Shown: positions 1-6,091 of the stretch, in pieces | Numbering within the stretch: the first letter of the stretch is position 1 | Layout: every line of letters starts with the position of its first letter | NCBI GenBank assembly: GCA_016195615.1 | Contig: JACPZF010000082.1 | Span: 1 to 9,213, forward strand | Source of the DNA: Candidatus Gottesmanbacteria bacterium | GTDB taxonomy: Bacteria; Patescibacteriota; Microgenomatia; JACPZF01 | Direction: 5' to 3' | Length of the DNA: 9,213 bases | Position numbers and translations under genes: made by a program | The notes under the pieces: model-generated | Database searches by the model: none | The model's input: the letters and a program-made list of their open reading frames with translations, nothing else | What the model was told of the DNA's origin: nothing

Positions 1-174
1 GGAATGGTTGTCTTAGTACCTACAATTGAAGCAATCGGACCAATTGCATCTGATTTAGAGAGATTTGGGTATAAAATCGTAGAGTTAGGTCAGGATCAAA
101 TTGCAGATGGTGGGGGGGTAAAATGTAGATCTTTAGATATTCGTTGGAGAAAACAATTTACCGAAGTTACTTAG
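1..174 (+). CDS. C-terminal fragment of an amidinotransferase / arginine deiminase-like protein (5' end outside window)
   Basis: An open frame runs in from the left edge for 57 codons and ends at TAG 172-174. The fragment reads like the C-terminal end of the guanidino-group-modifying superfamily (glycine amidinotransferase, arginine deiminase, dimethylargininase). A strand/helix segment (VVLVPTIEAIGPIASDLERF) is followed by GYKIVEL and then the motif DGGGVKCRSLDIRW. In this superfamily a Gly-rich turn followed by Cys, close to the C terminus, carries the nucleophile that attacks the guanidinium carbon; here it would be Cys42 of the fragment. Which reaction or substrate applies cannot be told from 57 residues. 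It converges on lexA with 28 bases between the stop codons, and I see no clear terminator there. Codons lean to A/T-ending forms (GTA, CCA, ACA) more than in the uvr genes. The family call rests on one motif, so it is moderate. Confidence 0.6.
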   Translation, partial: GMVVLVPTIEAIGPIASDLERFGYKIVELGQDQIADGGGVKCRSLDIRWRKQFTEVT

Positions 175-202
175 ACAAAGAACAAAAATATGCATCATTA
201 CT

Positions 203-820
203 CTAGTTAAACTTACGGATAACGCCGACGACTCGGCCTTGAATAGTAACGCTTGTTACATAGATTGGCTGCATGGTGGAATTAGCCGGCATTAATTTTA
301 TTCTCTCCCCTTCGCGGTAATATTTTTTCATGGTCGCAAAACCGTTTTCGAGCAGGGCAATAACAATATCCCCATCGTTAGCCATTTCTTGATGTTCCAC
401 CACCACATAATCGCCGTCAAAAATACCCTCTTCGATCATCGACTCGCCTTTTACCTGGAGAACATAGGCTGGTTTCTTGCCGCTGACCATGGTTGCCGCT
501 ACGGCGAAAGAGGCGTCCGGTTCGCTGTAGGGCTCAAGAGGAGCCCCCGCGGCGATATAGCCCATGAGCGGCAAATTGATTTGCGGTTCGGAAACAGTAA
601 CCATCTCTTTAACCACCTCGATGGAGCGGGAAACACCTTCGCTTTTTTTAAGATAGCCCTTTTTAATTAAATACCAAATATGCTCATGAACGGTCGCTGG
701 TGATTTAAGCCCGCAGCCGTCGGCAATTTCCTGGAGAGTGGGAGAATATCCCCGGCGCTGAATGTATTGGACAATGAAGTCTAGAACCTTTCTTTCCTTC
801 TGATATAATACTGGAGTCAT
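203..820 (-). CDS. lexA: LexA repressor, SOS-response transcriptional regulator with self-cleaving S24 peptidase domain
   Basis: The protein is 205 residues, the usual LexA length. Residues 1-65 form the winged helix-turn-helix (YSPTLQEIADGCGLKSPATV, then HEHIWYLIKKGYL), which binds the SOS operator. Residues about 83-205 form the S24 latent protease. The scissile bond is Ala91-Gly92 in GYIAAGAP, the nucleophile is Ser127 in KGESM, and the general base is Lys165 in FATMKK, 38 residues later (E. coli has 37). RecA on single-stranded DNA normally stimulates this cleavage and so derepresses repair genes. All catalytic elements are present, so it should work. The ATG at 818-820 gives a standard N terminus (MTPVLYQKERKVLDFI); there is no convincing Shine-Dalgarno in front of it. 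The gene is divergent from uvrB, and a palindrome overlapping a TATAAT lies 35-51 bases upstream, suggesting autoregulation. Confidence 0.96.
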   Translation of the reverse strand: MTPVLYQKERKVLDFIVQYIQRRGYSPTLQEIADGCGLKSPATVHEHIWYLIKKGYLKKSEGVSRSIEVVKEMVTVSEPQINLPLMGYIAAGAPLEPYSEPDASFAVAATMVSGKKPAYVLQVKGESMIEEGIFDGDYVVVEHQEMANDGDIVIALLENGFATMKKYYREGERIKLMPANSTMQPIYVTSVTIQGRVVGVIRKFN

Positions 821-849
821 AAGCGAAATATTTAATTTCTAATTTTTAA

Positions 850-855
850 ATTATA
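850..855 (-). promoter_or_regulatory. Candidate lexA -10 element, proximal
   Basis: On the minus strand this is a perfect TATAAT, sharing its last base with the 855-871 palindrome. A transcript from here would have a leader of about 20 bases before the lexA ATG. I see no good -35 at the usual distance, so the site may depend on an AT-rich upstream region. The overlap with the palindrome would let a bound repressor block polymerase. Confidence 0.45.
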
Positions 856-871
856 TCGAGTCTGACTCGAT
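855..871. promoter_or_regulatory. Candidate LexA operator (SOS box) between lexA and uvrB
   Basis: The 17-mer ATCGAGTCTGACTCGAT is a perfect inverted repeat of 8+8 bases around one central base (863). It is the strongest palindrome in the 119-base divergent spacer. Placement next to lexA, between it and an SOS-type gene, is where an autoregulating LexA would bind. The half-site CGAGTC differs from CTGT-N8-ACAG (E. coli type), GAAC-N4-GTTC (Gram-positive type) and the direct GTTC repeat of Alphaproteobacteria. On the lexA strand a TATAAT abuts it on each side. The structure is seen directly; binding by this LexA is inferred. Confidence 0.6.
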
Positions 872-875
872 TATA
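870..875 (-). promoter_or_regulatory. Candidate lexA -10 element, distal
   Basis: This is a second perfect TATAAT on the minus strand, exactly 20 bases upstream of the first and overlapping the other edge of the palindrome. A TTGGGT hexamer (895-900, minus strand) lies 19 bases upstream, a weak -35 candidate at slightly long spacing. Initiation here would place the whole operator around and just after the start point. I cannot tell which of the two hexamers is used. No equally good promoter was found for uvrB on the + strand. Confidence 0.4.
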
Positions 876-939
876 TCTTCATTTTCCGAAAAATACCCAA
901 CAATATCAAGATGACAAAAATAATCAAACTATAGCAATT

Positions 940-2982
940 ATGAAATTTGAATTAAAATCGGATTATCAACCCTCTGGAGACCAACCACAAGCCATTGCTA
1001 GGTTAACGCAAGGGCTTTTAGCTCAAAAGAAACATCAGGTGCTTCTGGGCGTAACCGGAAGCGGTAAAACTTTTACCATGGCCAACGTCATCCAAAATAT
1101 TCAAAAACCAACGCTTCTTATCTCCCATAATAAAACCTTAGCCGCCCAGCTCTACCAAGAACTTCGCGATTTCTTTCCTAAAAACGCCGTTTCCTACTTT
1201 GTTTCTTACTATGATTTCTATCAGCCCGAGGCCTACATTCCCCAAACCGATACCTATATTGAAAAAGAGACGGAAATCAATGAAGAAATTGACAAGCTGC
1301 GCCTTGCTGCCACAACCAATTTGCTCACCAGAAAGGATACTATTGTCGTCGCCTCGGTCTCGTGCATTTATAATTTAGGGTCGCCGATTGAATACGGCCG
1401 GTTTATTTTAGAGCTCAGGGAGGGAATGAAGGTGGAAAGCAAGCAAATCTTAAGTCGGTTGATTGATTTACAGTACAGCCGCAATGATTACGGTTTCCGG
1501 CGCGGTACTTTCCGTGTTAAAGGCGATACCATTGATATTTTCCCCGCTTACGTCGATTACTGCGTCAGATTGGACTTTTTAGATAATAAACTACAGAAAA
1601 TCTCTTTTCTTGACCCCTTAACCGGCAAAAATCTACCTTCTACGGTCCATCTTCCATCCTCGGTTTCCAACTCCACGGTCATCTATCCCGCTAAACACTA
1701 TATGACAAATCCGCAAACCTACCATGATGTTTTTGCGCAAATACGGAAAGATCTACAGTTGCGAGTTAACGAGTTAACGAGTTTAGGAAAAGTTTTAGAA
1801 GCACAAAGGTTAAAACAAAGAACAGAATACGATCTTGAAATGATCCAGGAGTTGGGATTTGTCAACGGCATTGAAAATTATTCGCGCTATTTCGACGGCC
1901 GAAACGTGGGCGACCCGCCCTATACGCTACTTGATTACTTTCCTAAAGGTCATCTCTTAATCATCGACGAATCGCATATCACGATTCCGCAAATCCGCGG
2001 TATGTATAACGGCGACCACTCTAGGAAGGAAACCCTGGTTAACTATGGTTTTCGTTTGCCATCGGCACTTGATAATCGTCCCCTTAAATATGATGAGTTT
2101 ATGCGCCGAGTCAACGAAACCATCTATCTTTCCGCTACCCCTTCTGCTTATGAAATTTCCCTGGCTAAAGGCGAATCAAGGACCAATGCCGATGACGGCG
2201 TCGTCGAACAGCTGATTAGACCCACAGGTTTGGTCGATCCTACTATTACTATCCATCCGACTAGTGGCCAAATCGATCATCTCGTTAGTCAAATTCGTCA
2301 CCGGGTAAGCAAGGCAGAAAGAGTTTTAGTAACCACTTTAACAAAACGTATGGCAGAGGAGTTATCCCTTTTTTTAGAAGAACAGCAGATCAAAGTTCAC
2401 TATCTGCATAGCGATATTCAAACGCTCGAAAGATCGGACATTTTAGAAAGCTTGCGGCTTGGGCAATACGACGTTGTGGTGGGTATTAATCTGCTTCGCG
2501 AAGGTTTGGATTTGCCGGAAGTCTCGTTAGTCGCTATTTTGGATAGCGATAAAGAGGGATTTTTAAGAAGCGAAACCTCTCTTATTCAAACCATGGGTAG
2601 AGCCGCGAGACACCTAGATGCCGAGGTAATTATGTACGCCGACAAGGTCACTGGCTCGATGCAAAGAGCTATTGCTGAGGTCGAGAGAAGAAGAAAAATC
2701 CAACTTGCTTTTAATCAAAAACATCGCATCAGCCCGCAGCCGGTGATTAAGCCGGTGCGAAGAAGACTGATCGAAAAAGACGAGAACGAAAAAAATTTAA
2801 TCGTTAACCGGGAACTCGGGCAAATAGATTTCAATCAGCTTCTTCCCGAGGATAAGAAAAAATTAGCTTCAAAATTTACCAAACTGATGAAACTGGCAGC
2901 GAAAGAAACCGATTTCGAAGCCGCGGCCAAATACCGCGATTTAGTTAAAAAACTCAACTCTGAGTTCTTTCCAAGGCAATAA
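940..2982 (+). CDS. uvrB: UvrB, damage-verifying helicase-like subunit of the UvrABC excinuclease
   Basis: The 680-residue protein is a full-length UvrB (E. coli has 673). UvrB is loaded by UvrA, opens DNA at the lesion with its beta-hairpin, and recruits UvrC for incision in the cytoplasm. Visible elements in order are: Walker A GVTGSGKT (37-44, Lys43); the aromatic beta-hairpin segment YYDFYQPEAYIPQTDTYIEK (90-109); the UvrA-interacting region (about 150-250); the Walker B/DEAD-like box IIDESH (341-346); YLSATPS (396-402); the second RecA lobe with GINLLREGLDLPE (515-527); helicase motif VI QTMGRAARH (550-558); and a C-terminal UVR motif (about 640-672) that pairs with the UVR motif of UvrC. 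The ATG start gives the normal N terminus (FELKSDYQPSGDQPQAI). No Shine-Dalgarno precedes it. It is the first gene of the + strand run, about 70 bases from the candidate LexA operator, and is followed by uvrA after 23 bases. Confidence 0.99.
   Translation: MKFELKSDYQPSGDQPQAIARLTQGLLAQKKHQVLLGVTGSGKTFTMANVIQNIQKPTLLISHNKTLAAQLYQELRDFFPKNAVSYFVSYYDFYQPEAYIPQTDTYIEKETEINEEIDKLRLAATTNLLTRKDTIVVASVSCIYNLGSPIEYGRFILELREGMKVESKQILSRLIDLQYSRNDYGFRRGTFRVKGDTIDIFPAYVDYCVRLDFLDNKLQKISFLDPLTGKNLPSTVHLPSSVSNSTVIYPAKHYMTNPQTYHDVFAQIRKDLQLRVNELTSLGKVLEAQRLKQRTEYDLEMIQELGFVNGIENYSRYFDGRNVGDPPYTLLDYFPKGHLLIIDESHITIPQIRGMYNGDHSRKETLVNYGFRLPSALDNRPLKYDEFMRRVNETIYLSATPSAYEISLAKGESRTNADDGVVEQLIRPTGLVDPTITIHPTSGQIDHLVSQIRHRVSKAERVLVTTLTKRMAEELSLFLEEQQIKVHYLHSDIQTLERSDILESLRLGQYDVVVGINLLREGLDLPEVSLVAILDSDKEGFLRSETSLIQTMGRAARHLDAEVIMYADKVTGSMQRAIAEVERRRKIQLAFNQKHRISPQPVIKPVRRRLIEKDENEKNLIVNRELGQIDFNQLLPEDKKKLASKFTKLMKLAAKETDFEAAAKYRDLVKKLNSEFFPRQ
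1763..1784 (+). repeat. Short tandem octamer GAGTTAAC (2.75 units) inside uvrB
   Basis: The unit GAGTTAAC occurs at 1763-1770 and 1771-1778, followed by a partial copy GAGTTT at 1779-1784. It encodes RVNELTSL in the helix just before GKVLEAQRLKQRTEYD, where alignment by eye to other UvrB proteins shows no added residues. It is close in sequence to the GAATTAAC octamer near the transglutaminase gene. It may be chance in AT-leaning coding sequence. Confidence 0.4.
2951..2966 (+). other. Small hairpin at the 3' end of uvrB
   Basis: AACTCA (2951-2956) and TGAGTT (2961-2966) form a perfect 6-bp stem with a 4-base loop, followed by CTTT. It lies in the last codons of uvrB, 14 bases before the stop. 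The stem is AT-rich and lacks a run of T, so it is too weak for a normal intrinsic terminator. At most it could be a pause or processing site before uvrA. Confidence 0.25.
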
Positions 2983-2987
2983 ATTTC

Positions 2988-2996
2988 TGCTAAAAT
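2988..2996 (+). promoter_or_regulatory. Possible extended -10 promoter for uvrA
   Basis: The spacer between uvrB and uvrA contains TGCTAAAAT, an extended -10 (TGn plus TAAAAT, one mismatch to TATAAT). A start point about 7 bases downstream would fall near 3003, so the uvrA mRNA would be almost leaderless (ATG at 3006). The -35 is poor (TTCCAA at 2969-2974, 16-base spacing). This is a weak candidate; read-through from uvrB is equally plausible. Confidence 0.25.
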
Positions 2997-3005
2997 GTAA
3001 GGTTT

Positions 3006-5981
3006 ATGGAAGATGCCATTTTGGTACGCGGAGCCAGAGAACATAACCTCAAAAATATCGACGTGACCATTCCCAAAAATAAACTGGTCGTTTTTACCGG
3101 CATTTCCGGCAGCGGTAAATCGAGTTTAGCTTTTGACACGCTTTATGCCGAAGGGCAGAGAAGATACGTGGAATCGCTTTCAAGTTACGCCAGGCAGTTT
3201 TTAGGTATTATGGACAAGCCCGACGTCGATTCGATCAGCGGCTTATCGCCAGCCATCTCCATTGACCAAAAAGCAACTTCCCACAATCCGCGCTCGACCA
3301 TTGGCACGATTACGGAAATTTACGATTATCTACGGCTGTTGTACGCTCGGACAGGTCATCCCCACTGTCCCAATTGCGCCAGGGAAATTTCTTATTTGTC
3401 GAAGGAGCAAATTGTCGAAAGTATCAAAAAGTTAATAGCCGAGCGATTTGTCAACACTAAACCGCTTCGTTTTTTACTTTTGGCGCCACTTATTAAAGAT
3501 CGCAAAGGCGAATACAGCCAACTCTTTACCAGCCTTTTAGAAAAGGGGTTTTCCCGGCTGCGAGTCGATAAAGAGCTTTTTTCCTTAAACCAAGATTTAG
3601 TTTTAATTAAGACCAATAAGCACAGCATTGAAGCCGTGGTGGACCGTTTTTCCCTGACGAAAAAAAAGGAATTGGAAGAAACCAGGCTAAATAGCAGCGT
3701 CGAAACCGCGCTCAAGCTTTCCGAGGGGGAAATTATTATTTCTCTTGTTTCCGACTCCTCGTTTGCCTTTCCCGACAAACCCAAAAAAATGGAGGACTTT
3801 CTCTTTAGTGAGAAGTTCGCCTGTCCTTATTGTAATATTTCCCTAGGAGCGATCGAGCCGCGGACTTTTTCTTTTAATTCTCCTCATGGCGCCTGTCCAA
3901 CGTGTGCAGGAATCGGTAGTCTCCTTCGTGTCGATGAAGATCTCGTACTAGCGCCTGGCTTAACTATTGACGAAGGCAGTATTGTCCCGTTTGCGAAAAT
4001 GTTTGAAAACGATACCTGGTTTGCCAGAATTGTACGTACGGTCTGTCGGGAAAATAATATCAATACTAAAACTCCTCTTAGAGATTTTAGTAAGGAACAA
4101 AAAGAAATTCTTTTAAAAGGAACCGGGGAAAGGGTTTATGAAGTCGAGGGGACCAACCGCCAGGGACGAAGCACTGTTATTTATGAGGAGTTTCCTGGTA
4201 TTTTTAAAGAATTAGAAAGGCGTCACCGCGAAACCGATTCTGATTTTATCAGATTGGAAATTGAAAAATTTATGCGCCAGGAAATTTGCCCGGAGTGCCA
4301 GGGAACTCGTTTAAAAAAAGAGGCGCTGGCGGTGACGATTAATGATAAAAATATCGATCAATTTACCAAGTTGGCTATCGATGAGGCCTTATCGTTTATT
4401 AAATCGCTCCAAAACAATGAGGGCCAAAAATTGTCGCTGCGCGAAGAAACCATCGCTAAACCCATATTTAAGGAACTTAGCGCCAGACTTAAATTTCTCG
4501 TTGACGTTGGGCTTAACTATCTTACTTTAAACCGAAGTGCCCAAAGTTTATCAGGCGGCGAGGCCCAAAGAATTAGATTAGCGTCCCAAATAGGGAGCGG
4601 TTTGTCAGGTATTTTGTACGTCCTTGACGAACCCTCAGTCGGTCTGCACCAGCGCGATAATCAGAAATTGATTACGACTCTTAAAAACTTACGTGATTTG
4701 GGAAATTCGGTCTTAGTTGTCGAACACGATCGGGAAACGATGGAAAACGCCGATCTCCTATACGATTTTGGGCCGCTGGCAGGGGAGAAAGGCGGTCATA
4801 TTACCGCCTCTGGCACTCCTTCTGAGATCAAGCGCAATTCGCATTCTTTAACCGGTCAGTATCTGTCGGGAAAAAGAAAAATAACATCAATCCATACCCA
4901 TTCCGTCATTCTGGGGAGCGAAGCGACTCCAGAATCAAAAAATAACGGATTCTGGGCAAGCCAGAATGACGAGAAGTTAGCGAATAATATCTTAACAATA
5001 ACCGGTGCTTCCCATCATAATTTAAAAAATATTGATGTGGAATTTCCTTTGGGTAAATTAATCTGCGTCACCGGCGTTTCGGGTTCAGGCAAGTCAACTT
5101 TAATTAATGATATCCTCTACCACGCCTTGGCTCTTGAGTTTAATCCCTATCATCGTATAAAACCAGGGCAGTTTCAAAAACTATCCGGACAAGAAGACTT
5201 AAACCGCGTCGTCATGGTCGATCAATCTCCGATTGGCAGAACCCCGAGGAGCAATCCCGCCACCTACACCGGAGCTTTTACTTATATTCGTGATCTTTTC
5301 TCTCAAACCAAGGAAGCTAAAATTAGAGGTTATGGACTTGGAAGATTTTCCTTTAATGTCAAGGGAGGCCGCTGTGAAACCTGCGAGGGAGAGGGACAAA
5401 TCAAAATCGAGATGCAATTTTTGCCAGACGTTTACGTCGATTGCGAAACCTGTGGGGGTAAAAGATATAACGACCAGACGCTTGAGGTAATCTACCGCGG
5501 TAAAAATATCTCGGAAATTTTAAACATGACCGTCGATGAAGCGGTGAATTTTTTTGCCGGCAACCCCACCCTTCTTAATAAGCTCGTGACTTTGGCAGAA
5601 GTAGGGCTCGGCTATATAAAACTCGGCCAACCGGCTCCGCAACTTTCCGGCGGCGAAGCTCAGCGTATAAAACTAGCTGCCGAGCTTTCCAAAAGAGGCC
5701 TCGGAAAAGCCTTGTACCTCCTTGACGAACCAACCACCGGATTGCATTTTGCCGATTTGGAAAAACTTATTTTTGTTTTAAAAAGCCTCGTAACTCTTGG
5801 CAACACCGTCATTGTCATTGAGCATAATTTGGATTTAATTAAAAACGCCGATTGGCTAATCGATTTAGGACCCGAAGGCGGAGAAGCAGGCGGCTTTGTC
5901 GTGGCGACGGGAACGCCGAAAGAAGTGAGTGAAAATAAAAACTCTTACACGGGTAAATTCCTGCATGATATACTCAAGTGA
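3006..5981 (+). CDS. uvrA: UvrA, DNA damage-sensing ABC ATPase of the UvrABC excinuclease
   Basis: The 991-residue UvrA dimer scans DNA, recognises distorting lesions and loads UvrB. Both ABC halves are complete. The first has Walker A GISGSGKS (32-39), signature LSGGE (515-519), Walker B VLDEPSVGLH with Asp541/Glu542, and the switch His574. The second has Walker A GVSGSGKS (Lys696), signature LSGGE (880-884) and LLDEPTTGLH with Asp907/Glu908. Zinc-binding pairs are CPNC (121-124), CPYC and CPTC (273-276, 297-300), CPEC (428-431), and CETC/CETC (790-793, 813-816), the last being the DNA-binding finger of the C-terminal half. The usual length is about 940; part of the excess is a segment of about 24 residues (633-656) in the linker between the halves, encoded by a palindromic repeat. 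The ATG gives the standard start MEDAILVRGAREHNLKNI; AAGG lies only 3 bases upstream. It ends in TGA, 44 bases before the next gene. Confidence 0.99.
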   Translation: MEDAILVRGAREHNLKNIDVTIPKNKLVVFTGISGSGKSSLAFDTLYAEGQRRYVESLSSYARQFLGIMDKPDVDSISGLSPAISIDQKATSHNPRSTIGTITEIYDYLRLLYARTGHPHCPNCAREISYLSKEQIVESIKKLIAERFVNTKPLRFLLLAPLIKDRKGEYSQLFTSLLEKGFSRLRVDKELFSLNQDLVLIKTNKHSIEAVVDRFSLTKKKELEETRLNSSVETALKLSEGEIIISLVSDSSFAFPDKPKKMEDFLFSEKFACPYCNISLGAIEPRTFSFNSPHGACPTCAGIGSLLRVDEDLVLAPGLTIDEGSIVPFAKMFENDTWFARIVRTVCRENNINTKTPLRDFSKEQKEILLKGTGERVYEVEGTNRQGRSTVIYEEFPGIFKELERRHRETDSDFIRLEIEKFMRQEICPECQGTRLKKEALAVTINDKNIDQFTKLAIDEALSFIKSLQNNEGQKLSLREETIAKPIFKELSARLKFLVDVGLNYLTLNRSAQSLSGGEAQRIRLASQIGSGLSGILYVLDEPSVGLHQRDNQKLITTLKNLRDLGNSVLVVEHDRETMENADLLYDFGPLAGEKGGHITASGTPSEIKRNSHSLTGQYLSGKRKITSIHTHSVILGSEATPESKNNGFWASQNDEKLANNILTITGASHHNLKNIDVEFPLGKLICVTGVSGSGKSTLINDILYHALALEFNPYHRIKPGQFQKLSGQEDLNRVVMVDQSPIGRTPRSNPATYTGAFTYIRDLFSQTKEAKIRGYGLGRFSFNVKGGRCETCEGEGQIKIEMQFLPDVYVDCETCGGKRYNDQTLEVIYRGKNISEILNMTVDEAVNFFAGNPTLLNKLVTLAEVGLGYIKLGQPAPQLSGGEAQRIKLAAELSKRGLGKALYLLDEPTTGLHFADLEKLIFVLKSLVTLGNTVIVIEHNLDLIKNADWLIDLGPEGGEAGGFVVATGTPKEVSENKNSYTGKFLHDILK
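4904..4971 (+). repeat. Palindromic repeat element inserted in frame in uvrA
   Basis: The outer arms CGTCATTCTGG (4904-4914) and CCAGAATGACG (4961-4971) are perfect 11-bp inverted repeats. Between them, CCAGAATC (4929-4936) pairs with GATTCTGG (4948-4955), and GGAG (4915-4918) with CTCC (4927-4930, in competition with the previous stem). The core ATTCTGG/CCAGAAT thus occurs four times in alternating orientation, allowing either a three-way cruciform or two tandem hairpins (4908-4935 and 4949-4967). The frame stays open through it, giving the UvrA residues SVILGSEATPESKNN and GFWASQNDE. This segment is unlike any UvrA core sequence and sits where the flexible inter-domain linker belongs. The structure resembles the Rickettsia palindromic elements known to lodge inside coding genes. 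No second copy was found in the window. Confidence 0.85.
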
Positions 5982-5988
5982 AGAACCA

Positions 5989-6091
5989 AGGAATTAAAGA
6001 ATTAACGAATTAAAGATTTTAAAAAATGCGGAAAGTTTTTTACGCCTTCTTTTATACCCTAATACTTTTATACCTTAATTCCTTAATTCCT
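5989..6091 (+). repeat. Long-armed inverted repeat spanning the start codon of the transglutaminase gene
   Basis: The arm at 5989-6007 and the reverse complement of 6073-6091 agree at 17 of 19 positions (mismatches at 5998 and 6006). The 65-base loop between them holds the start codon at 6026. The left arm is made of the GAATTAAA/GAATTAAC octamers; the right arm (two TTAATTCC units) encodes residues LNSLIP of the signal peptide. In mRNA the AU-rich stem could fold and influence translation of the membrane protein. The pairing is seen directly; a regulatory role is speculation. Confidence 0.6.
5991..6014 (+). repeat. Three tandem octamers (GAATTAA plus A/C) upstream of the transglutaminase gene
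   Basis: Three 8-base units lie head to tail: GAATTAAA (5991-5998), GAATTAAC (5999-6006) and GAATTAAA (6007-6014). They fill most of the uvrA-transglutaminase spacer. The same octamer appears inverted in the signal-peptide codons downstream (6073-6091). Confidence 0.8.

Noticed and set aside
389..670. 93-codon open frame on the + strand opposite lexA
   Set aside because: It is fully antisense to a well-supported lexA, its His-rich sequence matches nothing I recognise, and it has no start signals.
3392..3784. 130-codon open frame on the - strand inside uvrA
   Set aside because: It is Ser/Lys/Leu-rich low-complexity shadow of the uvrA coding strand, with no recognisable motif and no promoter.
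4904..4971. Intrinsic terminator reading of the uvrA palindrome
   Set aside because: It lies mid-gene, the frame continues through it into a complete second ABC half, and no T run follows the outer stem.
4342..5490. Several 60-85 codon frames on both strands within uvrA
   Set aside because: They overlap conserved ABC motifs of uvrA in other frames and carry no family signature.
5979..5981. TGA recoded as an amino acid (Gracilibacteria-type code)
   Set aside because: TGA ends UvrA at its normal family C terminus (TGKFLHDILK), and no in-frame TGA occurs inside any of the five long genes.
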